Positions 7,163-15,597 are shown, counted from the stretch's first letter. The stretch: 19,098 nucleotides of DNA from Bacilli bacterium (GCA_028287455.1 JAQBPP010000099.1:1-19098), one strand, 5' to 3'. Notes: generated by a model not told the origin, from the letters alone. Made by a program: numbers and translations.

Positions 7163-9007
7163 TTATTTCTTGTCTTCGTCAACTACTTTGTAGTCGGCGT
7201 CCACCACATTTTTACTCGATCCTGCACTTGCACCTGCACCAGCACCTGCTTGGCCGCCATCTTGTGCAGCTTTGGCCGCTTGCTCATAAAGTTTTACCGA
7301 CAGCTGCTGCACCAGTTCGTTCAGCGACTCAGAAGCCGTTTTAATCGCGTCGATATCGGTGCCCTCGAGCGCTTTTTTCAAAGCATCTTTTGCATCATTG
7401 GCTTTCGAAACTTCTGCTTCATCCACTTTGCCTTCCAGATCCTTGAGCGTTTTCTCAGTTTGATAAACCAACGAGTCCGCACTGTTGCGAATATCCACTT
7501 CTTCACGACGTTTGAGATCGTCTTCCGCATTAGCCTCCGCGTCGCGTGTCATGCGTGCGATCTCGTCTTTGGAAAGACCAGAGGAAGAAGTGATCGTAAT
7601 TTTCTGCTCTTTGCTGGTACCCAGATCTTTGGCAGACACGTTCACAATTCCGTTCGCGTCGATATCGAATTTCACTTCGATTTGCGGAATCCCGCGCGGA
7701 GCAGGAGGAATATCTCCTAAAACAAAGCGGCCGAGAGTCTTATTGTCACGGGCAAATTCACGCTCACCTTGCAGCACATGAATTTCCACTGAAGTTTGAT
7801 TATCTGCAGCTGTGGAGAACACTTGCGACTTCGATGTCGGAATGGTCGTATTGCGATCAATCAACTTCGTTGACACGCCGCCTAATGTCTCAATACCAAG
7901 TGACAACGGAGTCACGTCAAGCAGAAGCACATCTTTGACATCCCCTGTCAATACACCAGCCTGAATCGCTGCACCGACTGCTACCACTTCGTCAGGATTT
8001 ACGCCTTTGGAAGGTTCTTTGCCAAGCAGCTTCTTAATGGCTTCTTGGACAGCAGGAATTCGGGTCGAACCACCAACCAGCAATACTTTATCGATTTGCG
8101 ATGCATTTAGTCCTGAATCAGACAAAGCCTGACGGGTAGGTCCCACTGTTTTTTCCACCAAGTGAGAAGTGAGTTCATCAAATTTCGCACGGGATAAGTT
8201 CACTTCCAGGTGTTTGGGACCTGTGGAATCTGCAGAGATAAACGGCAGCGAAATAGAGGTGGTCAGCACGCCTGACAGTTCTTTTTTCGCTTTTTCAGCG
8301 GCGTCCTTTAACCGCTGCATAGCCATTTTGTCTTTGCTGAGGTCAATGCCGGTATCCCGTTTAAATGTATCAATCAAATGCTGCATAATCACGTCGTCAA
8401 AGTCGTCACCGCCCAGGCGGTTGTTGCCCGCTGTGGCTTTTACTTCAAATACGCCTTCGCCTAGCTCTAGAATGGAAACGTCAAATGTACCTCCGCCCAA
8501 ATCGTAGACGAGGATCGTCTGGTTCTCATCGGCTTTGTCCAAACCGTATGCAAGCGCAGCAGCGGTCGGTTCATTGACGATCCGCAGCACTTCCAGACCC
8601 GCAATTTTACCGGCGTCTTTGGTCGCCTGACGTTGAGAGTCATTAAAGTAAGCAGGAACTGTAATAACAACTTGAGTAACTGGCTGACCGAGATAGGCTT
8701 CAGCATCTGATTTTAACTTCTGCAAAATCATCGCCGAAATTTCTTGCGGCGTATAATCCGTGCCTTCCACAGATACTTTGTGGCTGGTTCCCATATGGCG
8801 CTTAATGGACATTACTGTATTATCCGCATTGGTCACAGCTTGCCGTTTTGCGACATCCCCGACCATACGCTCACCGTTTTTGATCGCCAGAATCGAAGGG
8901 GTAGTACGTCCACCCTCTGCATTTGCAATGACAACCGGTTCTCCGCCTTCCATCACAGCAACGCAGGAGTTCGTGGTTCCTAAGTCAATTCCTATTACTT
9001 TACTCAT
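7163..9007 (-). CDS. dnaK: Molecular chaperone DnaK (Hsp70)
   Basis: DnaK is the ATP-dependent Hsp70 chaperone of the cytosol. The protein has 614 residues, the length expected for Gram-positive DnaK, which lacks the N-terminal insert of proteobacterial forms. Motifs seen are phosphate-1 GIDLGTTNSC (about 6-15), phosphate-2 YDLGGGTFDVSI, the adenosine motif VLLVGGSTRIPAVQ, the interdomain linker DVLLLDVTPLSLGIETLGG, and a substrate-binding domain with a helical lid. The tail is low complexity, rich in Gly and Ala, and ends VVDEDKK rather than the EEVD of eukaryotic Hsp70. The start is ATG at 9007, with AAGGAGGAG about 9 bases upstream. It sits 27 bases after grpE within the CIRCE-controlled operon. 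Confidence 0.99.
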   Translation of the reverse strand: MSKVIGIDLGTTNSCVAVMEGGEPVVIANAEGGRTTPSILAIKNGERMVGDVAKRQAVTNADNTVMSIKRHMGTSHKVSVEGTDYTPQEISAMILQKLKSDAEAYLGQPVTQVVITVPAYFNDSQRQATKDAGKIAGLEVLRIVNEPTAAALAYGLDKADENQTILVYDLGGGTFDVSILELGEGVFEVKATAGNNRLGGDDFDDVIMQHLIDTFKRDTGIDLSKDKMAMQRLKDAAEKAKKELSGVLTTSISLPFISADSTGPKHLEVNLSRAKFDELTSHLVEKTVGPTRQALSDSGLNASQIDKVLLVGGSTRIPAVQEAIKKLLGKEPSKGVNPDEVVAVGAAIQAGVLTGDVKDVLLLDVTPLSLGIETLGGVSTKLIDRNTTIPTSKSQVFSTAADNQTSVEIHVLQGEREFARDNKTLGRFVLGDIPPAPRGIPQIEVKFDIDANGIVNVSAKDLGTSKEQKITITSSSGLSKDEIARMTRDAEANAEDDLKRREEVDIRNSADSLVYQTEKTLKDLEGKVDEAEVSKANDAKDALKKALEGTDIDAIKTASESLNELVQQLSVKLYEQAAKAAQDGGQAGAGAGASAGSSKNVVDADYKVVDEDKK

Positions 9008-9034
9008 AACTGATTTGCTCCTCCTTAGTTAAAG

Positions 9035-9598
9035 TTAAATCGATACTTTGACCATAGCAGGACGAATGACCTTGTCCTTTAGCAGGTATCCTTTTCTCAT
9101 CTCATCAATTACGATGCCAGGGTCTGCGCTTTCGTGTTCCACTTGCAGAACAGCCTCATGAAAAATGGGATCAAACGGCTGACCGACTGGCTGCATAGGT
9201 GCCAGACCTTCTTGCTCGAGCACTGTTTGCAGCTGTCGAAACACCATGTCAATTCCTTTTTTTAAACTGTCCGCATCGGACGTTTCAGCGCCAAGCGCCA
9301 AATGGAAGTTATCCAAAACCGGCAGTAAATCAGTAACCAGTTTTGCAGCTGAATACTTGAGCAGATCCTCCCGCTCGATGCGTGAACGCCGTCTGAAATT
9401 ATCAAAGTCAGCCTGAGCACGCAGTAAGCGGTTTTCAAGCTCCTGAACCTGGGACCTCAGCGCCGCAACCTGCTGCTCTGAATCAGCAGCATTCTCAGTC
9501 TCATCCGCATCCAGTGACTGATTACCACTGCCCTCTTCAGCGTCTGAATCGGTTTGCACCTGTGCTGGTTCAAACTTATCTGTATCGTTTACTTCCAC
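9035..9598 (-). CDS. grpE: Nucleotide exchange factor GrpE
   Basis: GrpE is the homodimeric nucleotide exchange factor of DnaK and a thermosensor. The chosen start gives 187 residues. The acidic, disordered N-terminus (about 1-55) is followed by a long coiled coil (EQQVAALRSQVQELENRLLR), the conserved RAQADFDNFRRR stretch, a four-helix part (LPVLDNFHLAL) and the C-terminal beta domain (QPFDPIFHEAV through KVIRPAMVKVS). The start is GTG at 9598 behind GAAGGAGG with 7 bases of spacing. The reading frame stays open back to 9784 inside hrcA, but that extension is unlike GrpE and is rejected. The gene starts 29 bases after the hrcA stop and lies 27 bases before dnaK. Confidence 0.97.
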   Translation of the reverse strand: MEVNDTDKFEPAQVQTDSDAEEGSGNQSLDADETENAADSEQQVAALRSQVQELENRLLRAQADFDNFRRRSRIEREDLLKYSAAKLVTDLLPVLDNFHLALGAETSDADSLKKGIDMVFRQLQTVLEQEGLAPMQPVGQPFDPIFHEAVLQVEHESADPGIVIDEMRKGYLLKDKVIRPAMVKVSI

Positions 9599-9627
9599 AC
9601 CTATCCCTCCTTCGAGGCTGTTTAACT

Positions 9628-10656
9628 TTATTTGACAACGCGGCTCACAGCCGCAGAGAAACCTTCGTTTAGATAATTCAAAATGCCGATCACGCGCGCA
9701 TACTCCATTCGCGTAGGGCCTAATACGCCAATCGTCCAGGTCTTGCGTCCATCGATCGCATACGTTGCGGTGATCAGCGAACAATCCCGAACTTCAACCA
9801 GCTCATTTTCATGCCCGATCTGCACGCGCACGCCAGGTTTATCGGGTGGACTGAGCAAGTGGAACAACGTGTCGTGGTTCTCTAGCAAGTCGAGCACCGG
9901 ACGCAGCTTTTCAACTGTTTGAAACTCCGGTTGATTTAAAATTTTGGTGGTTCCACCTAAGTACACACGTTCTTCGCCATCTGTTTTCACGATCTGGTTC
10001 AACAGCTGCATCGCACCAGAAAACTCATCCATATACCGGGTGAGTTCTCGTTGAACTTCCTGGAACAGTTCTGACTTCAGCCGGTGCATGTCCGTTCCCT
10101 TCAGCTTGTCGCTGAGAATACGGGCAAATTTCTGCACTTCTGCAGGGGAAATCTCGGGTGGAATGGAAATGACCCTGTTTTCAACGTGACCAGAATCAGT
10201 GACGATGAGGGCAACACCTGATGTTTCAGACAAAGGAATCACGTCAACATGCGCTAATTTCGCCGTTTCTGTGAGCGACCCCAATACGATCGAAGTATAA
10301 TTGGTTAACGAAGACACAATTTGAGCAGTCTGTTGAACGACTTGCTCCATTTGATCCATTATTTGCAGGAAAATTTCCCGAACCGTTGCCACATCCGACC
10401 GAGTGATTCCAACTGGCATCATCAAATGATCGACATAGAACCGATATCCCTTCTCCGAAGGAATTCGGCCAGCAGAAGTATGGGGCTGTTCCAAATAACC
10501 CATTTCCTCAAGATCAGACATGACATTTCGAATAGTAGCAGGGGAAACTTGCATGGTGGATCGCTTGCTGACTGTTCGCGAACCCACTGGTTCGGCTGAA
10601 CGAATATAATCATCCACCACCAGCCTTAAAATGGACTGTTCTCGTTCATTCAGCAT
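9628..10656 (-). CDS. hrcA: Heat-inducible transcription repressor HrcA
   Basis: HrcA binds CIRCE elements and represses class I heat-shock operons; GroEL helps keep it active. The protein has 342 residues, normal for the family. The N-terminal winged-helix domain (about 1-75) contains VGSRTVSKRS, SPATIRNVMSDLEEMGYLEQ and PHTSAGRIPSEKGYRFYVD, all hallmark segments. A GAF-like domain with an inserted region follows. The start is ATG at 10656; the ribosome binding site is a modest GGGGTG. It is the first gene of hrcA-grpE-dnaK-dnaJ, and its own leader contains a perfect CIRCE (10687-10713), so it is autoregulated. The HrcA and GroEL roles are known from the family; the operator is seen directly. 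Confidence 0.98.
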   Translation of the reverse strand: MLNEREQSILRLVVDDYIRSAEPVGSRTVSKRSTMQVSPATIRNVMSDLEEMGYLEQPHTSAGRIPSEKGYRFYVDHLMMPVGITRSDVATVREIFLQIMDQMEQVVQQTAQIVSSLTNYTSIVLGSLTETAKLAHVDVIPLSETSGVALIVTDSGHVENRVISIPPEISPAEVQKFARILSDKLKGTDMHRLKSELFQEVQRELTRYMDEFSGAMQLLNQIVKTDGEERVYLGGTTKILNQPEFQTVEKLRPVLDLLENHDTLFHLLSPPDKPGVRVQIGHENELVEVRDCSLITATYAIDGRKTWTIGVLGPTRMEYARVIGILNYLNEGFSAAVSRVVK

Positions 10657-10686
10657 TGTTTAACACCCCGCCCTATGAGTGTATTG

Positions 10687-10713
10687 TTAGCACTCTTATG
10701 CAACGAGTGCTAA
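10687..10713. promoter_or_regulatory. CIRCE operator (HrcA binding site)
   Basis: TTAGCACTC (10687-10695), a 9-base spacer and GAGTGCTAA (10705-10713) form a perfect CIRCE inverted repeat. It lies just downstream of the inferred transcription start (about 10719) and about 30 bases before the hrcA ATG, the usual place for repression by HrcA. It would also form a hairpin in the leader mRNA. Confidence 0.99.
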
Positions 10714-10725
10714 TTTGATACTTTG

Positions 10726-10754
10726 AAAATACCATTGCGCTAGGTTGTTGTCAA
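10726..10754 (-). promoter_or_regulatory. Sigma-A promoter of the hrcA-grpE-dnaK-dnaJ operon
   Basis: On the minus strand TTGACA (10749-10754) is separated by 17 bases from TATTTT (10726-10731). The -35 is perfect, the -10 less so. The TGA inside TTGACA is the stop codon of hemW (10751-10753), so the promoter begins inside the upstream gene. The vegetative-type promoter with CIRCE next to it is the class I heat-shock design. Confidence 0.85.
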
Positions 10755-11893
10755 CTCTCCAGAAACAGAAGAAATACTTCGTTGGCAATCGGCAAGGCCT
10801 CGTGTGACAACCGGATTCGTGACTTGTCCCAGCGGATCCAGCCGTTTTGGACAGCCTGGTTTAATTCACTGCCAAACCGGCTGTGCAGGTGCTTGCCGTG
10901 ACGCTCAAGAAACCGCCGCTCCGTGATTCCTTCGACTAAACGAAGCCCGAGAATCATCGTATCTTCTTCCTGCTCCGCGGGAGCAATCGTCTCTTGATCC
11001 ACGATCGGCCGCTGTCCGGTCGATGCACGTTTGATATAATCGGGCACTACCCGCTCCAGTTGATACCGAATGCCATTCACATAGCCATGCGCGCCGGCAC
11101 CTGCAGCCATGTAAGGCTCATTGCGCCAGTAGACGAGATTATGGCGGCACTTGTGACCGGGCCTGGCAAAGTTTGAGATTTCATACATCTCATACCCCTT
11201 TTGCTGCAGGAATGTTTGTACGATCTCATACATATCTGCGTCTGTGTCTTCTGAAGGCAGGATGAGCTGGCCGCGATCATGCCAGGTGCCAAACGGTGTG
11301 CCTTCTTCTACTTTTAACGCATAGGTGGAAAGATGGTCAGGTTCCAGCTCGCACAGTTTCTGCAGAGAATCGGTCAGCATCTCCATCGACTGGCCGGGCA
11401 ATCCGAACATTAAATCGAAATTAACTGACGGAAAACCGGCGGCGCGAGCGAGTCGATAGCTTTGATAAACCTGAGCTGCATCATGCAGGCGGCCCAGTTT
11501 CTTGAGCATCGCTTCATTCAATGTCTGCACGCCAAACGAAAGACGATTTACACCGCCCTCACGCATTACTTTAAGCTTATCTGCCGTCACCGTGCCAGGA
11601 TTGGCCTCCATGGAGATTTCAACCGATGGGTCCAGGCGAAAATAGCGATGAATGCTGTCAAACAGCTGCTGCAAGAGAGCGGGCGGCAGCAGGCTCGGCG
11701 TTCCACCACCCAGAAACACCGTTTGCAATGGGAGAGTGTGCTCGTCTTGTGCCAGCTGTTCAAGTTCTTTGGATAAAGCATCGACATAGGCTGCCATAAC
11801 ATCCGAAGTTGAAACATAAGAATTAAAATCACAGTAATAACATTTACTCGCACAAAAAGGAATGTGGATATAAAGCGACGTTACAGGCAGCAT
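10751..11893 (-). CDS. hemW: Radical SAM heme chaperone HemW
   Basis: HemW is related to coproporphyrinogen dehydrogenase HemN, but this branch is thought to bind heme and deliver it to respiratory proteins. The protein has 380 residues. The radical SAM cluster motif is CASKCYYCDF, with cysteines at 14, 18 and 21 after YIHIPF. GGGTPS is at 62-67, followed by RLSFGVQTLNEAML and a C-terminal HemN-like domain. The length and lack of the longer N-terminal region of true HemN favour HemW, as does the location between lepA and hrcA, where HemW is regularly found. The start is ATG at 11893, preceded by AAGGAGGAT; an in-frame start at 11929 has no comparable site. Its stop codon is embedded in the -35 box of the hrcA promoter. 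Confidence 0.94.
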   Translation of the reverse strand: MLPVTSLYIHIPFCASKCYYCDFNSYVSTSDVMAAYVDALSKELEQLAQDEHTLPLQTVFLGGGTPSLLPPALLQQLFDSIHRYFRLDPSVEISMEANPGTVTADKLKVMREGGVNRLSFGVQTLNEAMLKKLGRLHDAAQVYQSYRLARAAGFPSVNFDLMFGLPGQSMEMLTDSLQKLCELEPDHLSTYALKVEEGTPFGTWHDRGQLILPSEDTDADMYEIVQTFLQQKGYEMYEISNFARPGHKCRHNLVYWRNEPYMAAGAGAHGYVNGIRYQLERVVPDYIKRASTGQRPIVDQETIAPAEQEEDTMILGLRLVEGITERRFLERHGKHLHSRFGSELNQAVQNGWIRWDKSRIRLSHEALPIANEVFLLFLES

Positions 11894-11987
11894 GCGATCT
11901 ATCCTCCTTTCGGGCAATCGAACACACATTGTCGCCTAACGTCTTTTGATTGGAACATATTCGGTGACAAACTCCGATTTTTAAGCT

Positions 11988-12100
11988 GGACTGAACAGTC
12001 ATATAAGCGGCTGAAACAGACATTTATCTGACTGAAACAGACATTTTCTCCGAACGGCTTTTGCCTGCAACAGAGTGAGGAGAATATGTCTGTGTCAGCC
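11988..12100. repeat. Three 20-21 bp spaced direct repeats with an inverted copy, in the lepA-hemW gap
   Basis: CTGAACAGTCATATAAG (from 11991), CTGAAACAGACATTTAT (from 12011) and CTGAAACAGACATTTTC (from 12032) are spaced 20 and 21 bp apart. An inverted copy (12079-12100) pairs with 12030-12051 at 19 of 22 positions, leaving a 27-base loop, and can pair almost as well with the second unit. The block fills most of the 223-base gap between lepA and hemW, which otherwise holds only the hemW ribosome binding site. There is no T-run, so it is not a standard terminator. A dispersed intergenic repeat or a processed RNA hairpin are both possible. Confidence 0.7.
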
Positions 12101-12116
12101 TGCTTTTAGTCCGCCT

Positions 12117-13925
12117 TCAGTCCATCTTCAAAACAGCCATAAACGCTTCTTGCGGGAGTTCCACGGAACCCACTTGCTTCATCCGCTTCTTCCCTTCTTT
12201 TTGCTTCTCAAGCAATTTCCGCTTGCGGGAAATATCCCCGCCGTAACACTTGGCAAGCACATTTTTGCGCATGGCTTTAATCGTTTCCCGGGCAACCACT
12301 TTTACGCCGATGGCCGCCTGAATCGGGACTTCAAACTGCTGGCGCGGGATAATCTCTTTTAACTTCTCGCACAAAATGCGCCCGCGGTCATACGCTTTGT
12401 CCCGATGGACAATAAAAGATAAAGCGTCCACTTCTTCACCGTTAAGCAAGATATCGATTCTAACCAATTGGCTTTCCCGATACCCAATCAATTGATAGTC
12501 GAACGAAGCATAACCCTTCGTGCCGGATTTCAATCTGTCGAAGAAATCATAAACGATTTCTGTCAAAGGAAGCTCATAGATCAGTGTTACCCGGTTCTCA
12601 TCAAGGTACTGCATATCGATGAATGTACCGCGTTTCTCCTGGCACAATTCCATAATGACGCCAACGTAGTCCTTCGGGACGATAATCGATGCTTTCACAT
12701 AAGGCTCTTCAACGTGATCGATCCGTCCTACTTCAGGCATTTCACTTGGATTATCGATTACCACCAAATGACCGTCAGTAGTATACACTTGGTAAATCAC
12801 AGAAGGTGCTGTAGTGATAAGCGTTAAGTTATACTCACGCTCTAGTCGCTCCTGAATGATTTCCATATGCAGCAGGCCAAGGAAGCCGCACCGAAAACCG
12901 AATCCCAGTGCATTGGATGTTTCCGGTTCATAGGATAAAGCGGCATCATTAAGCTCGAGTTTCTCTAAAGCTTCCCGCAGATTTTTATAATCCGCGGTAT
13001 CTACCGGATACAGTCCACAGAACACCATCGGATTAATCTTTCGATAACCTGGTAAAGCAACTGAAGCAGCATGATGCGCTTCCGTAATAGTATCCCCGAC
13101 CCGAGTGTCGCGCACGTTCTTGATGCCGCCAATCACAAAACCCACGTCCCCAACCAATAACTCCGGGACGCTCGTCATGCGCGGCCTAAACGCGCCTACT
13201 TCAATCACTTCAACTTCTGCACCTGTTGCCATCATTCTGATTTTCATGCCTGGATAAATCGATCCATTCATGACCCGGACGTAGACGATCACTCCCCGAT
13301 ACGGATCAAAATGGGAGTCGAAAATAAGTGCCTGCAGCGGCGCATCCGGGTCACCGGACGGCGCAGGCACCTTCTGGCAAACTTGTTCGAGGATTTCTTC
13401 GATGCCAATGCCTGCTTTAGCAGAGGCTAAAACCGCATCAGAAGCGTCCAGACCGATGATATCCTCAATCTCTGTTTTCACTCGCTCAGGCTCCGCAGAA
13501 GGCAGGTCAATTTTATTGATGACCGGCAGGATCTCCAGATTATTTTCAAGCGCCAAATACACGTTGGCCAGCGTCTGTGCTTCAATGCCTTGGGCAGCGT
13601 CTACTACCAACAAGGCACCCTCACAGGCGGCAAGCGAACGTGAGACTTCATAAGTAAAGTCTACATGCCCCGGTGTATCAATTAAATTCAGAATATATTC
13701 CTGGCCGTCTTTGGCTTGGTACTGCAAACGTACGGCCTGTAATTTAATAGTTATTCCACGTTCACGCTCCAAATCCATTTGGTCAAGCAGCTGCTCCTGC
13801 ATGTCGCGGGATTGCACAGCGCCCGTAAATTCCAAGATCCGGTCTGCCAAAGTAGATTTGCCGTGGTCAATATGAGCAATAATGGAGAAATTGCGAATTC
13901 TGGATTGACGTTCTCTAGGATCCAC
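12117..13925 (-). CDS. lepA: Elongation factor 4 (LepA), ribosome-associated GTPase
   Basis: LepA/EF4 is a translational GTPase related to EF-G that acts on the ribosome during initiation or under stress. The protein has 602 residues, typical of the family. GTPase motifs seen are G1 AHIDHGKST (17-25), G2 in RGITI (about 56-60), G3 DTPGH (83-87) and G4 NKID (137-140). Domain II and EF-G-like domains III and V follow. The LepA-specific C-terminal domain includes GGDISRKRKLLEKQKEGKKRMK. The start is GTG at 13925, behind a TAGGGGGACC site; no ATG precedes the conserved region. A promoter is visible at 13984-14013. Downstream lies the repeat block of 11988-12100. Confidence 0.99.
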   Translation of the reverse strand: MDPRERQSRIRNFSIIAHIDHGKSTLADRILEFTGAVQSRDMQEQLLDQMDLERERGITIKLQAVRLQYQAKDGQEYILNLIDTPGHVDFTYEVSRSLAACEGALLVVDAAQGIEAQTLANVYLALENNLEILPVINKIDLPSAEPERVKTEIEDIIGLDASDAVLASAKAGIGIEEILEQVCQKVPAPSGDPDAPLQALIFDSHFDPYRGVIVYVRVMNGSIYPGMKIRMMATGAEVEVIEVGAFRPRMTSVPELLVGDVGFVIGGIKNVRDTRVGDTITEAHHAASVALPGYRKINPMVFCGLYPVDTADYKNLREALEKLELNDAALSYEPETSNALGFGFRCGFLGLLHMEIIQERLEREYNLTLITTAPSVIYQVYTTDGHLVVIDNPSEMPEVGRIDHVEEPYVKASIIVPKDYVGVIMELCQEKRGTFIDMQYLDENRVTLIYELPLTEIVYDFFDRLKSGTKGYASFDYQLIGYRESQLVRIDILLNGEEVDALSFIVHRDKAYDRGRILCEKLKEIIPRQQFEVPIQAAIGVKVVARETIKAMRKNVLAKCYGGDISRKRKLLEKQKEGKKRMKQVGSVELPQEAFMAVLKMD

Positions 13926-13983
13926 TACTGGTCCCCCTAACAGTGCGCTGCACTAAATCCCTGCCGCTAAAGCGCTAACCTGT

Positions 13984-14013
13984 AGTATAACAAATATTCC
14001 TGGGAATCAGCAA
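13984..14013 (-). promoter_or_regulatory. Candidate sigma-A promoter of lepA with extended -10
   Basis: On the minus strand TATACT (13984-13989) is preceded by TGT, an extended -10. A weak -35 TTGCTG (14008-14013) lies 18 bases upstream. The inferred start near 13977 gives a leader of about 50 nt before the lepA GTG. The extended -10 compensates for the poor -35. Confidence 0.55.
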
Positions 14014-14017
14014 TGAT

Positions 14018-14371
14018 TTACAGCTGATTTACAGCCGATGTAATTAGGTGGCCAATTTGAGTAATAACCGCTGCGGCAGCCAGACAAAGTTGATGTTCCA
14101 GAAATAGTGCCAGATGATCCGGATCGGTTGGCAAAACGGGGGAATCCCGTTTAGTCTTCGCCGCGCTGCTTGAGGGAGAGGACGAGCCTGATGAGGAGGA
14201 CGAGTCACTTGTCACAGGCGGCAGCTGCACATGAACATTCGGATTCAGCCCGTGGATTGAAGGCTGAGCATACGTTGATTGCACAACAGGTAGAGTGGGA
14301 AACATGCCAAAAACAACTAACAGAATACACCCAATGGTTCCTGCCGTTTTAAATTTCCAGCTGCTGTCCAC
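14018..14371 (-). CDS. Small predicted secreted protein with Ser-rich linker, unknown function
   Basis: I do not recognise this 117-residue protein. The N-terminus has a short charged start (MDSSWKFK), a hydrophobic stretch (about 9-30, including TIGCILLVVFGMFPTLPVV) and a possible signal peptidase site after STYA. A Ser-rich low-complexity linker follows (SDSSSSSGSSSPSSSAAK). The C-terminal part of about 45 residues is Ala/Leu-rich, amphipathic and possibly helical (DHLALFLEHQLCLAAAAVITQIGHL). The start is taken as GTG at 14371, with AAAGGGG about 10 bases upstream; an in-frame TTG at 14380 is too close to that site. It lies between gpr and lepA, where Bacillus has spoIIP and yqxA. It lacks a SpoIIP amidase domain, so it could be an unrelated gene or a remnant. 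A sporulation role is only suggested by position. Confidence 0.6.
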   Translation of the reverse strand: MDSSWKFKTAGTIGCILLVVFGMFPTLPVVQSTYAQPSIHGLNPNVHVQLPPVTSDSSSSSGSSSPSSSAAKTKRDSPVLPTDPDHLALFLEHQLCLAAAAVITQIGHLITSAVNQL

Positions 14372-14451
14372 CCTGTGCAAACCCCTTTGGCCTCATTTGT
14401 TACTCTACATTTTGGTCAACATTTTCCAGATTCATGCAGAAAGTGCAGCCC

Positions 14452-15522
14452 TTATTGCAGGAAAATAGCTGCATCTTCAGCAGAAATGGCCTCATGCAGC
14501 GCCATATTTAAACCGCTCGCGACGATTTTGGCTACATCATCCACAAACGCGTCAATTTCCTTCGGTGTCACCATTAAATTGTTTCCAATCGGACTCAGAA
14601 GTTCATGAATCAACTGATGACGCTCTGTCGTATTAAATTGACCTAGGATTTGATTGCATCCATTGCCCGGCACCCGCTGCTCAAGCGTATCGAGCACCAG
14701 TTGAATACAATCATTTGCAATCGTAGAAGCATCGACGACTGTAGGAACTCCTATAGCAATCACTGGAACGCCAAGCGCTTCCTTTGTAAGGCCTTTGCGT
14801 TTATTTCCGACTCCAGAACCGGGGGTAATTCCAGTATCCGCCACCTGGATCGTGGTATTGACACGATCGAGTGATCGGGAAGCGAGCGCATCAATGGCGA
14901 TCACTAAATCAGGTTTTACATGTTCCACAATCCCTCTGACAATCTCGGTCGTCTCAATTCCAGTTATACCCAGTACTCCTGGTGACACAGCAGATACCGG
15001 TCGATACCCTTCTTCCACCACATGAGGCAAATGTGTAAACAAGTGACGCGTGACAAAAATCTTATTGGCCACGAGCGGTCCTAAAGCATCAGGCGTGACG
15101 TTCCAATTGCCCAGCCCGATCACCAGGACAGTGTCGTTTTCCGACATCTTTAAATACTTTTGTAATTCCGCAGCAAATACTTCCGATACCCGCTGTTGCA
15201 AAACCGGGTCTTTATAACGCAAACCTGGAATTTCAAGCGTTAAGTAATTGCCCATGACTTTGCCGATCCTGCGTGAACCTTCTTGGGATTCGATCCTAAG
15301 CCAGGTCACTTTAATGCCTTCATCTTCATATTCCTCACTGCGAACGCCAGGTATCTGCTGGGATTCATCGCCCTGGCCCGCTAACTCCCGGGCTTCAACA
15401 GCTAAATCGGTCCGCACCGAATAAGTGGATAGATCGACTTGTTGTTTGGTTGGCTCTTTCGTTTGCTCAGTTATGTAGGGCTGCTGCAGGGGGTGATGGA
15501 AACGACTGTGGCTCATTTTCAC
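14452..15522 (-). CDS. gpr: Germination protease GPR
   Basis: GPR is the A25-family aspartate-type protease that degrades alpha/beta and gamma SASPs early in spore germination. It is made as a zymogen in the forespore. The protein has 356 residues. Conserved blocks are YSVRTDLAVEA (34-44), GLGNWNVTPDALGPL, VTRHLFTHLP, GYRPVSAVSPGVLGITGIET, DLVIAIDALASRS, NTTIQVADTGITPGSGVGNKRK, GVPVIAIGVPTVVDA and NLMVTPKEID. About 35 residues precede VRTDLA, roughly 20 more than I recall for Bacillus GPR, so the propeptide looks extended and is rich in His, Gln and Pro. The start is GTG at 15522 behind GGGAGGG; the ATG at 15516 is an alternative. A candidate forespore promoter lies at 15568-15597. A SASP-like gene is encoded nearby (16122-16349). 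Confidence 0.96.
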   Translation of the reverse strand: MKMSHSRFHHPLQQPYITEQTKEPTKQQVDLSTYSVRTDLAVEARELAGQGDESQQIPGVRSEEYEDEGIKVTWLRIESQEGSRRIGKVMGNYLTLEIPGLRYKDPVLQQRVSEVFAAELQKYLKMSENDTVLVIGLGNWNVTPDALGPLVANKIFVTRHLFTHLPHVVEEGYRPVSAVSPGVLGITGIETTEIVRGIVEHVKPDLVIAIDALASRSLDRVNTTIQVADTGITPGSGVGNKRKGLTKEALGVPVIAIGVPTVVDASTIANDCIQLVLDTLEQRVPGNGCNQILGQFNTTERHQLIHELLSPIGNNLMVTPKEIDAFVDDVAKIVASGLNMALHEAISAEDAAIFLQ

Positions 15523-15567
15523 AGAAAGCCCTCCCTATTTGCTGATAAACTCTTCTTCCCTATCTTG

Positions 15568-15597
15568 TGAAATGCTGTGGAAAAACATACATAGGCA
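15568..15597 (-). promoter_or_regulatory. Candidate sigma-G (forespore) promoter of gpr
   Basis: On the minus strand TGCCTA (15592-15597), a 17-base spacer and CATTTCA (15568-15574) resemble the sigma-G consensus TGMATA / CATNNTA with one mismatch in each element. The inferred start would give a leader of about 40 nt. gpr is transcribed in the forespore in Bacillus, which makes the match credible. It abuts the rpsT -35 box on the other strand. Confidence 0.4.

Noticed and set aside
9599..9784. Possible N-terminal extension of grpE by 62 codons
   Set aside because: It overlaps the end of hrcA in another frame and is unlike GrpE. A good ribosome binding site supports the GTG at 9598.
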